Positions 1-9,042 of a stretch of 64,000 bases of DNA are shown in pieces. The translations under genes and the position numbers were made by a program. The notes beneath the pieces were generated by a model. It did no database searches, was not told the DNA's origin, and saw nothing but the letters and a program-made list of their open reading frames with translations. Numbering within the stretch: the first letter of the stretch is position 1; each line of letters begins with the position of its first letter. The stretch comes from Vreelandella nigrificans (GTDB lineage Bacteria; Pseudomonadota; Gammaproteobacteria; Pseudomonadales; Halomonadaceae), in contig NZ_NWUX01000008.1 in assembly GCF_002374315.1 (NCBI RefSeq), positions 120,687-184,686 of the forward strand. The letters run 5' to 3'.

Positions 1-543
1 GCAAATGACGATGGCCCCTTTTTCCAATAACCACTTTATTGGGAGAAGCTCAAAAATTCTATTGGGACGGGGGCTGGCCACTACACGGCGGAATTTATCG
101 CCATCAGGGGCAATACTCCACCCTTTTTCCTTCGCTAGGCGTTCAGCTTCATCTGCTGTGTAGACGGGGCCTATTGGCTTACTGGGGTGCTGAAAAGCTG
201 GGTCATTCAGGTCAACTTCCACCTGTGTTAACAGGGTGGCCAGTGGCACCTCAAACGGCAGCAGATTGCCAAGCTCCTGCTCGATCATATAGCCGATCAT
301 GCCCTCAGTTTCCGCACCTAAAACATCCAGTGGATAGACACTAACATCTGTGTAAGCGGCCCCTTGCAGGGCCAGCAATCCAACCTGTGGGCCATTGCCA
401 TGGGCGATGACCAGTTCATTATTTGGCGCAATCTTGGCAATTTGTTCACACGCGATTCTGATATTTCCACGCTGAGCCTCTGCTGTCATTGGCTCTCCTC
501 GGCGCAGCAAGGCATTGCCACCCAGTGCAACAACGATGCGCAT
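1..543 (-). CDS. arcC: Carbamate kinase, C-terminus off the window
   Basis: Last enzyme of the arginine deiminase pathway: transfers phosphate from carbamoyl phosphate to ADP, giving ATP, ammonia and CO2 in the cytoplasm. The frame is open from the ATG at 543 to the window edge (181 codons of about 310). The N-terminus begins [18 protein letters not shown], the usual carbamate kinase start with the GGNAL phosphate-binding motif, and the last visible codons read [20 protein letters not shown], matching the family's internal segment before its glycine-rich loop. A strong Shine-Dalgarno sequence (AAGGAGG) precedes the ATG. It is the last gene of arcDABC, 45 bp after arcB. Only the missing C-terminal part is unknown. 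Confidence 0.95.
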   Translation of the reverse strand, partial: MRIVVALGGNALLRRGEPMTAEAQRGNIRIACEQIAKIAPNNELVIAHGNGPQVGLLALQGAAYTDVSVYPLDVLGAETEGMIGYMIEQELGNLLPFEVPLATLLTQVEVDLNDPAFQHPSKPIGPVYTADEAERLAKEKGWSIAPDGDKFRRVVASPRPNRIFELLPIKWLLEKGAIVIC

Positions 544-588
544 AGACTTTCCTCCTTGATCCCCATTGGTATGATTAATCACGGATGA

Positions 589-1599
589 TCAAACCCCACC
601 CAAGGTGGCAACAAGCAGCGCTTTGATAGTGTGCATGCGGTTTTCCGCCTGCTCAAATGCAATGCAAGCGGGAGATTCAAAGACCTCCTCGGTCACTTCG
701 ATGCCATTTGCCAAGTGCGGATACTGGTCGGCAACCTGCTTGCCGATTTTAGTTTCCGTATTATGGAAAGCGGGCAAGCAATGCATGAATTTTACGCGCG
801 GATTACCGGAGAGCTGCATCAATTTACTGTTAACCTGATAAGGCAATAACTGCTCGATACGCTCCCCCCAGGCCTCTACTGGCTCGCCCATTGAGACCCA
901 AACATCCGTGTGAATAAAGTCGACACCTTTAACTGCCGCTACTGGGTCTTCGGTCAAGGTAATAGTGGCGCCACTTTCATCAGCGAAGCGCTGACAGGCG
1001 TCAATATGCTCTTGGTGAGGCCACAACGCCTTGGGCGCAGCAATACGTACATCCATGCCAAGCTTGGCACCAATGAGCAGCAACGACTTCCCCATGTTGT
1101 TATGTGCATCACCAACATAGGCATAGCTAATCTGATGAAGTGGTTTGTCCGTGCTTTCCCGCATGGTCATCACATCAGCGAGCATCTGAGTCGGGTGATA
1201 CTCTTCAGTCAGACCGTTGTATACCGGTACCCCGGCATATCTGGCCAGCTCTTCGACAACCTCCTGCTTAAAGCCACGATATTCGATAGCATCATACATA
1301 CGCCCCAACACCCTAGCGGTATCCTTCATGCTCTCTTTATGGCCGATCTGTGAGGATCCTGGGTCAATGAAGGTAATGTTGGCACCTTGGTCATAGGCGG
1401 CCACTTCGAAAGCACAGCGAGTACGGGTCGAGGTTTTCTCGAAGATCAATGCAATATTCTGCCCCTTGAGAAGTTGCTGCTCCGTACCGGAGTACTTGGC
1501 GCGTTTGAGGTCGCGGGCAAGGTCGAGCAGATAGCAAAGCTCTCGCTCGCTGTGATGCATTAGGCTTAGCAGGCTACGGTGATGAATGTTAAATGCCAT
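589..1599 (-). CDS. arcB: Ornithine carbamoyltransferase, catabolic
   Basis: Catalyses phosphorolysis of citrulline to ornithine and carbamoyl phosphate, the second step of the arginine deiminase pathway. The 336-aa product has the family signature set: STRTR carbamoyl-phosphate loop ([14 protein letters not shown], about residues 54-67), YHPTQ near 135-139, and the catalytic HCLP motif ([10 protein letters not shown], about 272-281). Length is normal. The biosynthetic ArgF is close in sequence; the catabolic role is inferred from its place between arcA (11 bp upstream) and arcC (45 bp downstream), which fits one mRNA. Confidence 0.95.
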   Translation of the reverse strand: MAFNIHHRSLLSLMHHSERELCYLLDLARDLKRAKYSGTEQQLLKGQNIALIFEKTSTRTRCAFEVAAYDQGANITFIDPGSSQIGHKESMKDTARVLGRMYDAIEYRGFKQEVVEELARYAGVPVYNGLTEEYHPTQMLADVMTMRESTDKPLHQISYAYVGDAHNNMGKSLLLIGAKLGMDVRIAAPKALWPHQEHIDACQRFADESGATITLTEDPVAAVKGVDFIHTDVWVSMGEPVEAWGERIEQLLPYQVNSKLMQLSGNPRVKFMHCLPAFHNTETKIGKQVADQYPHLANGIEVTEEVFESPACIAFEQAENRMHTIKALLVATLGGV

Positions 1600-1610
1600 G
1601 GTGGGTGCTC

Positions 1611-2867
1611 TCAGTAATCAATGGGGTCACGAATGATTGGGCAGGTCATACAGTGGCCGCCGCCACGGCCACGACCCAATTCGCTGGCGCTGATGGTAAT
1701 CACTTCCACGCCTGCCTTACGTAGCAAGGTATTCGTGTAGGTGTTGCGGTCGTAGCCAATGACAACACCGGGCTCCAGTGCCACGACATTGTTGCCGTCA
1801 TCCCATTGCTCACGCTCTGATTCAAAGCTGTTGCCACCTGTTTCAACAACACGTAAAGCGGGCAATCCAAGAGACTCTGCCACCACATCAAGGAAGCTAC
1901 TTTCTTCTCGGCGTACATCAATACTGCCTGGGCGGCTCTCATCGGGCCTCAGACTGAACGCGACGATGTTGCGCACGACGTCAGGAAAAATCGTCACCAG
2001 ATCATAGTCACAGAAGCTGAAAACGGTATCCAAATGCATGGCCGAGCGAGATTTAGGCAGACCTGCAACAATGATTCGCTTGGCCGCGCCAGCAGAGAAT
2101 AACGCCTGCGCTACTTGACCAATGGCCTGACGGGAGCTGCGCTCGCCCATTCCAATAAGCACCACCCCGTTGCCTATCGGCATCACGTCTCCACCCTCCA
2201 GAGTCGCTAAGCCATGGTCGACATCAGGATCACCGTACCAAACCTTAAAATCGGCCTTTTCAAACTCAGGATGGAATTTATAGATCGCCGTGGTAAGCAG
2301 CGTTTCCTGACGCCGAGCTGGCCAATGCATAGGGTTCAGTGTTACACCGCCGTAGATCCAGCATGTGGTATCCCGAGTGAACTGAGTGTTCGGCAAAGGC
2401 GGCAGAATAAAGCTTGAATGGCCCAGGTAATCGCGGAACATCTTAAGTATTTCACCACCCTCGGAGCCCGCCATATCACTGCCTGATACCCCACCGATAA
2501 GAAATTCAGCTAGCCGACGCGGCTCCATCTCATCAAGCCAGGCACGCACCTCATCCTGTAGCCCTAGACCCACCTGATTAGCGGTAATCTTACGATCCAG
2601 GAGCCAACTGCGAGCTTCGGGAAGCTTCAGCGTATCCGTCAATAGGTTGTGCATCTCCAGCACTTCCACGCCCCGCTCACGCATTTTTGTCACAAAATCA
2701 AAATGATCACGCTTGGCTTGGCTAACCCACAGTACATCGTCGAACAGCAAATCATCACAATTACTCGGCGTCAGACGCTGATGAGCCAACCCAGGTGAGC
2801 AGACCATTACTTTATGCAGTTTGCCTGCTTCGGAATGGACACCTAGCATTCGGGTATTGGTAGACAT
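1611..2867 (-). CDS. arcA: Arginine deiminase
   Basis: Hydrolyses arginine to citrulline and ammonia, opening the ATP-yielding anaerobic arginine pathway. The 418-aa protein carries the guanidino-modifying enzyme motifs: [28 protein letters not shown] with the catalytic His/Asp, and a C-terminal GGGHCMTCP holding the nucleophilic Cys. An in-frame start 30 bp further upstream exists, but the ATG at 2867 is chosen because AAGGAG lies 7 bp before it and [13 protein letters not shown] is the expected N-terminus. It sits 116 bp after the transporter gene and 11 bp before arcB. Confidence 0.96.
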   Translation of the reverse strand: MSTNTRMLGVHSEAGKLHKVMVCSPGLAHQRLTPSNCDDLLFDDVLWVSQAKRDHFDFVTKMRERGVEVLEMHNLLTDTLKLPEARSWLLDRKITANQVGLGLQDEVRAWLDEMEPRRLAEFLIGGVSGSDMAGSEGGEILKMFRDYLGHSSFILPPLPNTQFTRDTTCWIYGGVTLNPMHWPARRQETLLTTAIYKFHPEFEKADFKVWYGDPDVDHGLATLEGGDVMPIGNGVVLIGMGERSSRQAIGQVAQALFSAGAAKRIIVAGLPKSRSAMHLDTVFSFCDYDLVTIFPDVVRNIVAFSLRPDESRPGSIDVRREESSFLDVVAESLGLPALRVVETGGNSFESEREQWDDGNNVVALEPGVVIGYDRNTYTNTLLRKAGVEVITISASELGRGRGGGHCMTCPIIRDPIDY

Positions 2868-2983
2868 CACGTTTCTCCTTTGCATGCCGGTAGGCATGTA
2901 TCGTTAAGCTTGTGGCCCAGTAATTTGTGGCCTAGTCATTTTCGACTTAGCAGCTTGTGGCCACGGCCAACATTGAGAGCCTT

Positions 2984-4495
2984 TCAGCCCAGCAGAGCTG
3001 CCAGACTCAAACACACCAGAATGATCACTGTCAGAATCAACAGCAGCGGCCACATGAATCGCAGCCAACGCTCATAGGGCACACGTCCTATTGCAAGCGC
3101 CCCCATTACCACGGCAAAGGTTGGATTGATCAGATTCACTAATCCATTCGCCGACTGATAAGCGGTCACTACCAAATCTCGTCCTACCCCAGCGAAGTCC
3201 GCCATAGGTGCTAAAACAGGCATACTCATTACCGCTAGGCCTGATGAGGAGGGAACAAAAAACGACATCATCACTTGCAACCAATACATCACATTGATGA
3301 AGGCAACACTGGAGAGGCCGCTCACACGCTCTTCAGACCAGTGCAAAAGCGTATCGGTGACTAAGCCAGCATCCATGATGACCACAATCCCCCTGGCCAG
3401 GCCGATGATAAGCGCGACCCCCAGCAGCTCTTTGGCACCACCGACAAACGATTCGACAAAACGTACTTCACCCAGGCGGGACACGACGCCAACTACCAAG
3501 CTGGATGCCAGGAAGAGTGCCGTCATTTCGCCCATCCACCAATCTTGCGCCAGTACACCCCACACCATAATGAGGAAGGTGCAAGCGAATAGAATGAGCA
3601 CTAGCTTACGGGTACGCGTAAACGGCAATGTTTCCGCGTCGCGCTGGCTTAGAAAGTACTCACGATCCGCTTCATACTGATCACTAACAATTGAGGCTTT
3701 GGGATTACGGCGAACACTCGCCGCATAACGCATCACATACAGAACAGTGGCCACGAAGCACAGCGTCAGTATCACTAGCCTTAGAACAAGGCCATCGGTG
3801 AAGGGGATGCCTGCAGCATCGGATGCGATAACCGTAGCGAATGCATTGACTGTCGAGCCCAACACACCTACTCCCGCCCCCAGCAGAATAATGGCAACGG
3901 CCGTTACTGAGTCATAGCCAGCAGCGATGATGATAGGAATTAGCAGCATGTAGAAAGCCAGTGTCTCCTCGGCCATCCCATAGGTGCTGCCCCCCAGGGC
4001 GAACAGCCCCATTAGCAACGGAATGATCCATTTTTCATGCCCCGCCATGCGGGTCATCGCTCTCCCAATTCCCGCATCAATCGCACCGGTTGCCGTCACA
4101 ACCCCAATAAAGCCACCAATGATGAGCACGAAAAGCGCCACATCGATTGCATTAGCCGTATTGCTCTCAGGGTCGTAGAGCCCTGCTATTGGGGCCATTA
4201 ACACATCCCAGACATTTTGTGGGTTAGGTTCCACCTGCTGATAGCTACCTACAACGGTAACTTCACGCCCCAGCGATTCATCAAATTCCCGCTCATACTG
4301 GCCCGCTGGTACGAACCAAGTCAGCATTGCAGCCAAGATTGTCAGGCTAAATAAAATGCTAAAAGCCGTTGGAAAACGAAAGCTTTTCTCTTTCTTATTA
4401 CCATTCGTTTGTATGTTATCCACTGCCCTCTCCCCCATAAGTTCTCGCCCCAACAAGTTCTCGTTCCCTGCATTTTTACGGGCCAAAAAAGCCAT
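2984..4495 (-). CDS. YfcC-family transporter, probable arginine/ornithine antiporter
   Basis: Polytopic inner-membrane protein of about 500 aa of the YfcC / C4-dicarboxylate anaerobic carrier superfamily. It has a hydrophilic N-terminus, then about eleven to twelve hydrophobic segments, and conserved stretches such as the first helix ending WFVPAGQY and the glycine-rich GGSTYGMAEE. Being first in an operon with arcABC behind one FNR-type promoter makes arginine uptake with ornithine export the likely job, in place of the APC-type ArcD of Pseudomonas; that is inference. The start is uncertain: GTG at 4501, ATG at 4495 or ATG at 4438 are all in frame and none has a strong ribosome site. Confidence 0.85.
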   Translation of the reverse strand: MAFLARKNAGNENLLGRELMGERAVDNIQTNGNKKEKSFRFPTAFSILFSLTILAAMLTWFVPAGQYEREFDESLGREVTVVGSYQQVEPNPQNVWDVLMAPIAGLYDPESNTANAIDVALFVLIIGGFIGVVTATGAIDAGIGRAMTRMAGHEKWIIPLLMGLFALGGSTYGMAEETLAFYMLLIPIIIAAGYDSVTAVAIILLGAGVGVLGSTVNAFATVIASDAAGIPFTDGLVLRLVILTLCFVATVLYVMRYAASVRRNPKASIVSDQYEADREYFLSQRDAETLPFTRTRKLVLILFACTFLIMVWGVLAQDWWMGEMTALFLASSLVVGVVSRLGEVRFVESFVGGAKELLGVALIIGLARGIVVIMDAGLVTDTLLHWSEERVSGLSSVAFINVMYWLQVMMSFFVPSSSGLAVMSMPVLAPMADFAGVGRDLVVTAYQSANGLVNLINPTFAVVMGALAIGRVPYERWLRFMWPLLLILTVIILVCLSLAALLG

Positions 4496-4531
4496 TATCA
4501 CGATACAAACTAATAGGCATTAGCTTTTAAC

Positions 4532-4580
4532 TCCCTCAACTATAGGCCAGGATCAAAGTAAAAAAGTTGATAAACATCAA
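4532..4580 (-). promoter_or_regulatory. FNR/ANR-dependent promoter of the arc operon
   Basis: The site TTGATAAACATCAA (4567-4580) matches the FNR/ANR consensus TTGATN4ATCAA perfectly. On the minus strand a TATAGT hexamer (4544 to 4539) follows, placing a start of transcription near 4532, which is 41.5 bp from the centre of the box: the classical class II activator spacing. Oxygen limitation should therefore induce the operon. The flanking 4560-4640 is very AT-rich and could act as an UP element. The match is seen; the regulator is inferred. Confidence 0.85.
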
Positions 4581-4714
4581 CAAACAAAAATATAAAAATT
4601 AAAAATTATTTTTTTAAATTTTTAATTATCAAATAGGGTGTTAAAAACATAAGGAAGTGAAGAAGTTATCTTGAGAGATATCCTGCCAGCCATAGTTAAG
4701 AGAAAAATGCCTGA

Positions 4715-4912
4715 GATACGCTGCTATGGTTTGGCGCCCTCATCATGATGACCTTAACCCACTACGCCACAGGCACCTCACCGGTGATTTTCGGTTCGGG
4801 CTACCTGACACTAGGAGAGTGGTGGAAAGCGGGCGGCATTATGAGCATAGTGAACTTACTCATTTGGGTGGTGGTTAGAGGTTTATGGTGGAAGCTACTA
4901 GGCCATTATTGA
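4715..4912 (+). pseudogene. 3' remnant of a DASS-family (CitT/SdcS-type) anion transporter
   Basis: An open frame of about 65 codons after a stop at 4712-4714 reads like the very C-terminus of divalent anion:sodium symporters: LTHYATGTSPVIFGSGY, then LTLGEWWKAGG and a final hydrophobic helix ending GLWWKLLGHY at a TGA. In intact family members this segment closes a protein of 450-500 aa. No upstream part of such a gene is present, since the preceding DNA is the AT-rich arc promoter region. I read it as the leftover of a deletion or rearrangement. It is unlikely to be translated: no ribosome site precedes the internal ATG pair at 4745. Confidence 0.75.
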
Positions 4913-5035
4913 GCGCGTGAAATACAGCATCTGCTTGCCTCATCATCGTACCAGAAGGAAATTCCTCAACGCTTATCAGCGTATAGTATTTATTGGCCAT
5001 TCATTGCACTGGCTTAAATAAGGGCTGAGAAACTG

Positions 5036-5060
5036 CAACCGGAGCCAATGGCTCCGGTTG
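5036..5060 (-). terminator. Hairpin after the CsbD gene
   Basis: Perfect 11-bp inverted repeat CAACCGGAGCC / GGCTCCGGTTG with a 3-nt loop, about 30 bp past the end of the small CsbD-family gene. The following minus-strand sequence has only a short T-run, so it may terminate weakly or protect the mRNA 3' end. Confidence 0.6.
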
Positions 5061-5088
5061 TAACGATAATTAGCTGACGGATTACCAG

Positions 5089-5268
5089 TTACTTTTTAAG
5101 CTTTTCCTTGGCTTCACCTTTAGCTTTCTGAAGTTCACCTTTCACCTGCTGGGCTTTACCTTTCGCTTCTGTTTTGGTACTCCCCGTTGCCTTGCCTGCA
5201 GCCTCTTTTACTTTGCCTGCGGCCTTATTGACTGTGCCTTTTACTTTATCAGTTTTACTATCTGTCAT
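5089..5268 (-). CDS. CsbD-family small stress protein
   Basis: 59-aa lysine- and alanine-rich protein made of repeated KVKG / AAGKVKEAAG / KGEAKEK units, the CsbD-like pattern predicted to form amphipathic helices. Family members accumulate in general stress and stationary phase; the molecular role is not established. The ATG at 5268 is preferred over an in-frame GTG 9 bp upstream because GAGGTG is placed correctly before it. It stands alone between the transporter remnant and the efflux pair. A second, different CsbD gene is at 52561. Confidence 0.85.
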   Translation of the reverse strand: MTDSKTDKVKGTVNKAAGKVKEAAGKATGSTKTEAKGKAQQVKGELQKAKGEAKEKLKK

Positions 5269-5378
5269 GACGAACACCTCTAATCCGTTAGTAGGAAAAA
5301 CGCCACATGTGAAGCTACGCTTAACGCTAAAAACCGCACATGGACATCATCAGCGTAGCGTTTATTAAAAAAGCTGCC

Positions 5379-6461
5379 TCATTTTATTTCTGATAAGCGG
5401 GTTGGCTCCCATCTATTCAATAGAATATGCAGACAGGCCATGACCAATAGGGTAAGCGTAAGAGCGACACTCATCGATGAAAAGCGGTACAGGGCGCTAT
5501 AAACCAAATCTTGCTGAGGGCCTAGCGATTGACCAAATAGAATCCCCAACGTAGTAAGCCCAGCAAAACCAATCCCAGATCCGCCGCCTTCATAGATATG
5601 TTCTCTAGCAAAGAGCATCAACCCTAACCAGTAAAGCAGTACAACCAATAGGAAATGATGGCTCTGGGTATAAAGCAAAAGCTGCATCAGTAATGCCAAG
5701 TTGCATCCTAGCAACGTCCCCACCGCCCGCTTAGCGGCTGATATTCGTGCACCAGAATACCCCAGTGCAAATAGCACCAAGATGGTAGCCATCTGCGCAG
5801 AAAGTGACCCCTGCAAGTCAAATACCTGGAATACGACAAAAGAAAGTGTAGCGGTTAAAGCACCTATTAACGTTTCATGGCGTATTTGAGAGGGTGCTTT
5901 AGGGGCTCTAGGTGGTGGTTGGCGCGCTTCCACGTCTGGAAATAGCGTATGCATCAGCATAGCAATCAACACCGCCAAACCGCTCGCTAACAAGTTACTG
6001 GCTAATAGGTCGCTTAAATCAACATTCGGGTAGCTTGCGAAGTGGAGCAAAATACTTAACGTCAGCACGCCATTAGCGCCAAATAGGAACAACGCCCCCT
6101 TCGCCATCAGGTTAAACCGGAACAGAAATATCCCCAACACCACTAACGTCATCACCACGGGCATGTGTTTGAATAGGCCAACGACTAAGCTAACTTCAAG
6201 AACATTAAGCGACACGTTGGAAAAAAATTGACGGATAATGCTGCCATTCAAAATAGGCACCATACCCAGCAAAAACATCGGAAAAACGGTAAAAAACACA
6301 CCGTAGTTCCAGCCCATAAGCTGGCTGACCATAAACCCGAGCGCGCCGCCCCCTGCTACCCGCAGACACTGCCGTAAACCATTTGGGGTCAACGCCGGCC
6401 GCTGAGTAAACACCCTACGCTCACTTTTAATAGACCGTTTAGTAGACCATTTAGTAGACAT
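5379..6461 (-). CDS. DUF2955 membrane protein, aromatic-acid-exporter-like (FUSC superfamily)
   Basis: 360-aa inner-membrane protein with a basic N-terminus and about ten hydrophobic helices in two halves, split by a Pro-rich cytoplasmic linker (RQPPPRAPKAP, near 190-200). This layout is that of DUF2955 proteins, related to AaeB/FUSC exporters. It overlaps the HlyD-family gene upstream by 11 bp, so the two are translationally coupled and probably form an export complex with an outer-membrane channel encoded elsewhere. Substrate unknown; small aromatic or antimicrobial compounds are a guess from relatives. Confidence 0.75.
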   Translation of the reverse strand: MSTKWSTKRSIKSERRVFTQRPALTPNGLRQCLRVAGGGALGFMVSQLMGWNYGVFFTVFPMFLLGMVPILNGSIIRQFFSNVSLNVLEVSLVVGLFKHMPVVMTLVVLGIFLFRFNLMAKGALFLFGANGVLTLSILLHFASYPNVDLSDLLASNLLASGLAVLIAMLMHTLFPDVEARQPPPRAPKAPSQIRHETLIGALTATLSFVVFQVFDLQGSLSAQMATILVLFALGYSGARISAAKRAVGTLLGCNLALLMQLLLYTQSHHFLLVVLLYWLGLMLFAREHIYEGGGSGIGFAGLTTLGILFGQSLGPQQDLVYSALYRFSSMSVALTLTLLVMACLHILLNRWEPTRLSEIK

Positions 6462-7512
6462 AGTGCAGCCAGCTGATTAGATGCGCCTGAAGCCATACAA
6501 AGGGCTTAGCCAATATAAAGCTGCTGGGCTCCAGCTGCACAGTGGCACGCGCGCCGCTGGGTAGTAAGTGGGCGGTTGATTCCTTTAACGCCACATGTAC
6601 ACGCATGCGCTGGGCATCACGTACCCACCGGTCGGTAGTAGGAATATCGGCCAGTTGGCCATCAGCAGTCAGCTGCCCTTCCCGCACGCCAGCATCCACA
6701 GCGAGTACTTGTGCATTAAACACTTGGCCCGGCCAAGCATCAAAGACGACTCTTGCTGGATCTCCCGGTGAGACATGGCGTAGGCTCTTTTCACGAAAAT
6801 CAGCGACAATATCAATTCCATCCGCCACAACTGCTACGGCTGGTTGACCCGCCTGCACATAGTCACCCTCCTTTAGCTGAAGGTTCGTAACACTGCCTGA
6901 CAGAGCAGCACGCACTTGAGTATGCTCGAGATCCAATTGCGCCTTGGCGAGCGCATTATCTGCTTGCCGCAAACGCAGGTTTGTTTCACCTGATTCGCCC
7001 AACTGCACTTCAAGGCTGACAATCTTGGCCTTGGCTGCCGCCACACTGGCCTTCGCAGTGTGCTCAGCAGCGACCAGCTGTTCATAGTGCTGACGTGAAA
7101 CGCTCTGACGCGCCAGCAGTGTTTCCGCACGGCGCAGCTCTCCCTGCCGCTCAACAGCAGTGGCTTCAGCAGATGCCAGCTCCGCTTGCGCAGAGGCTAA
7201 CTCGGCTTCCAACTGAGCATTCTCACGCTCGGCCTGTTCACGCTTTAACTGCGCTTGATCAACGGCTAATTGAAATGGCAACGGGTCTATCTGAAACAGA
7301 ACATCGCCTTTAGAAACATGTTGATGATCGCTCACCCAAAGCTCACTCAAGGGGCCACTGAGCTCAGGCGAAATTCGCGCAACAGGACGCATCACTCTCG
7401 CTTCAGGTGTCATCGGCATAAAGCTATCGGCAAGCAAAAAATAGATAAACAGCAGCACAAAGGCGGTAATAGCCACCTTTACCCAGCGGGTAAATGTTTG
7501 ATCGGGGGTCAT
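6451..7512 (-). CDS. HlyD-family periplasmic adaptor (membrane fusion protein)
   Basis: 353-aa adaptor: short cytoplasmic N-terminus, one transmembrane helix (about residues 12-30), a lipoyl-like half near ISPELSGPLSELWV, a long Ala/Glu/Gln-rich coiled coil (about 75-190), the second lipoyl half (SGSVTNLQLKEGDYVQAGQP) and a beta-barrel domain. It links an inner-membrane exporter to an outer-membrane pore. The partner is the overlapping DUF2955 gene. The start at 7512 has AAGAGAG upstream. Two palindromes in the leader (7534-7550, 7593-7630) suggest repressor control, but no regulator gene is adjacent. Confidence 0.88.
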   Translation of the reverse strand: MTPDQTFTRWVKVAITAFVLLFIYFLLADSFMPMTPEARVMRPVARISPELSGPLSELWVSDHQHVSKGDVLFQIDPLPFQLAVDQAQLKREQAERENAQLEAELASAQAELASAEATAVERQGELRRAETLLARQSVSRQHYEQLVAAEHTAKASVAAAKAKIVSLEVQLGESGETNLRLRQADNALAKAQLDLEHTQVRAALSGSVTNLQLKEGDYVQAGQPAVAVVADGIDIVADFREKSLRHVSPGDPARVVFDAWPGQVFNAQVLAVDAGVREGQLTADGQLADIPTTDRWVRDAQRMRVHVALKESTAHLLPSGARATVQLEPSSFILAKPFVWLQAHLISWLHYVY

Positions 7513-7533
7513 GCAGAGCTCTCTTGTTAGTCA

Positions 7534-7550
7534 CTAGGTTAGCAACCTAG
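7534..7550. promoter_or_regulatory. Small palindrome before the HlyD gene
   Basis: CTAGGTT-AGC-AACCTAG, a perfect 7-bp inverted repeat about 20 bp upstream of the HlyD-family start codon. Its position between promoter and gene fits an operator; the binding protein is unknown. Confidence 0.5.
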
Positions 7551-7592
7551 CCTGCGCCATTCCTCGAGGGCGCACGATATAAGAGACTTTAG

Positions 7593-7630
7593 TCTAGCAT
7601 CATTGTTAGCACGCTAACAATGATGCTAGA
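7593..7630. promoter_or_regulatory. 18-bp perfect palindrome upstream of the efflux pair
   Basis: Two perfectly complementary 18-bp arms (7593-7610 and 7613-7630) flank the dinucleotide AC; the core is GTTAGC-AC-GCTAAC. It lies 80-120 bp before the HlyD gene and 84 bp after the dctM stop. No T-run follows on the minus strand, so an operator is more likely than a TRAP-operon terminator, though it may also stop or stabilise RNA. The rest of the 7513-7713 spacer holds no gene. Confidence 0.6.
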
Positions 7631-7713
7631 AATCCACTCTGCACTCTCTCTACAACTATCTTTATACAAACGATGCCGCACAAAGGCGGCACCGGTAAGG
7701 ATTAGCAGTTGAG

Positions 7714-9042
7714 CTAGCGCCAGGAAGGCCCGCTCATAACATCAGGTAGCCATAACGCAATACTGGGGAAAGCCAGTACAAGTGCTAGGACCACTAACTG
7801 GGCGACAATGAACGGCACAACCCCCCAATACATATGCTTGAGAGTAATCTCTGGTGGCGTAATAGCCCTTAAATAGAAGATTGCCGGGGCAAGTGGAGGC
7901 GTTAAATAGCTTGTTTGCAGGACGACAAGGAATGCCACACAGAACCATATTTCATCGAAACCTAGCATGCGCACAATCGGCATTGCCACAGGAATGATGA
8001 TGAGCACAACAGAAATCAAGTCCAGTACAAAGCCTGCAATAAAGGCAATCAACAGAATCAAACCGAGAATCATCCAGGGGCTTAAGCCGGTATCCATCAG
8101 TAGCGATTGCACCGTAGCCATGCCGCCAGAGGCAAAGAAAACCCCCGCAAACATACTGCCCCCCATGACAATCAGCAAAATCATTGCTGAGATATTCATG
8201 GTTTTGATCGCGGCATGCCACAAGACATCCCGTGTTAGATTGCGATATGCCAATGCCAGCAATACAGACCCAAGGGCACCACAGGCAGCCGCTTCTGTAG
8301 GTGTGGCCAAGCCCATTAAAATAGTGCCAAGTACAGTAAATATCAGCAGCATCGTGGGCAATAATGCGACCATGGTAACGCGCATTTTTTCCTGCCAGCT
8401 AACCTCAGGCTCGCTCTCATCTACCCGAGGGGCCATCTCTGGCTTTAAGTAGGCGATGCCAACGATATAGATCAGAAACATGATCGCCATCAAAAAGCCT
8501 GGTATCAGTAAACCGCTAAAAAGCGCTCCTACTGAAACGCCAGCGACAGGCCCTAACACCACGACAGTAATAGAGGGAGGGATAGCAGTCCCTAACGAAC
8601 CACTGGCACAAATTGTTCCGGAAATCAGGCTTTTGTTGTAATGGTGTTTAAGCATTACGGGGATTGCAAGCATCCCTATAACAGCCTCGGTAGCCCCCAC
8701 CACACCACTTGAGGCAGCAAACAGCGTGCCCATCACAATCGCACCTACCCCCAAACCACCGGGTAAACGGCGCGTCCACATATGAACCGCTTCAAACAGC
8801 CTTTCAGCAATTCCTGAGCGCTCGAGCATTGCCCCCATAAAGATAAAAAGCGGTACGGCAGCAAGAATAGAGTTAGAGGCGGTATCTTCGATTTTGGTTA
8901 ATAGCTGATAAGCCGCCACATCACCAAACTGAATAATCCCAAAGCCTGTGGCTACCAAAATCATTGAAAATGCGATGGGGAAACCAGAAAAAATGAACGC
9001 CATTAGCGCCGGAAACATCAGTAACGATAAATAGCTGCTCAT
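7714..9042 (-). CDS. dctM: TRAP transporter large permease (DctM)
   Basis: 442-aa inner-membrane subunit with about twelve hydrophobic helices, typical of DctM, the subunit that carries out sodium-driven solute uptake in tripartite TRAP systems. Family stretches include SNSILAAVPLFIFMG near residues 55-70 and the glycine-rich GTICASGSLGTAIPPSI near 145-160. It overlaps dctQ by 4 bp (ATGA), so it is translated with it. Substrate is not readable from this subunit. Confidence 0.93.
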   Translation of the reverse strand: MSSYLSLLMFPALMAFIFSGFPIAFSMILVATGFGIIQFGDVAAYQLLTKIEDTASNSILAAVPLFIFMGAMLERSGIAERLFEAVHMWTRRLPGGLGVGAIVMGTLFAASSGVVGATEAVIGMLAIPVMLKHHYNKSLISGTICASGSLGTAIPPSITVVVLGPVAGVSVGALFSGLLIPGFLMAIMFLIYIVGIAYLKPEMAPRVDESEPEVSWQEKMRVTMVALLPTMLLIFTVLGTILMGLATPTEAAACGALGSVLLALAYRNLTRDVLWHAAIKTMNISAMILLIVMGGSMFAGVFFASGGMATVQSLLMDTGLSPWMILGLILLIAFIAGFVLDLISVVLIIIPVAMPIVRMLGFDEIWFCVAFLVVLQTSYLTPPLAPAIFYLRAITPPEITLKHMYWGVVPFIVAQLVVLALVLAFPSIALWLPDVMSGPSWR

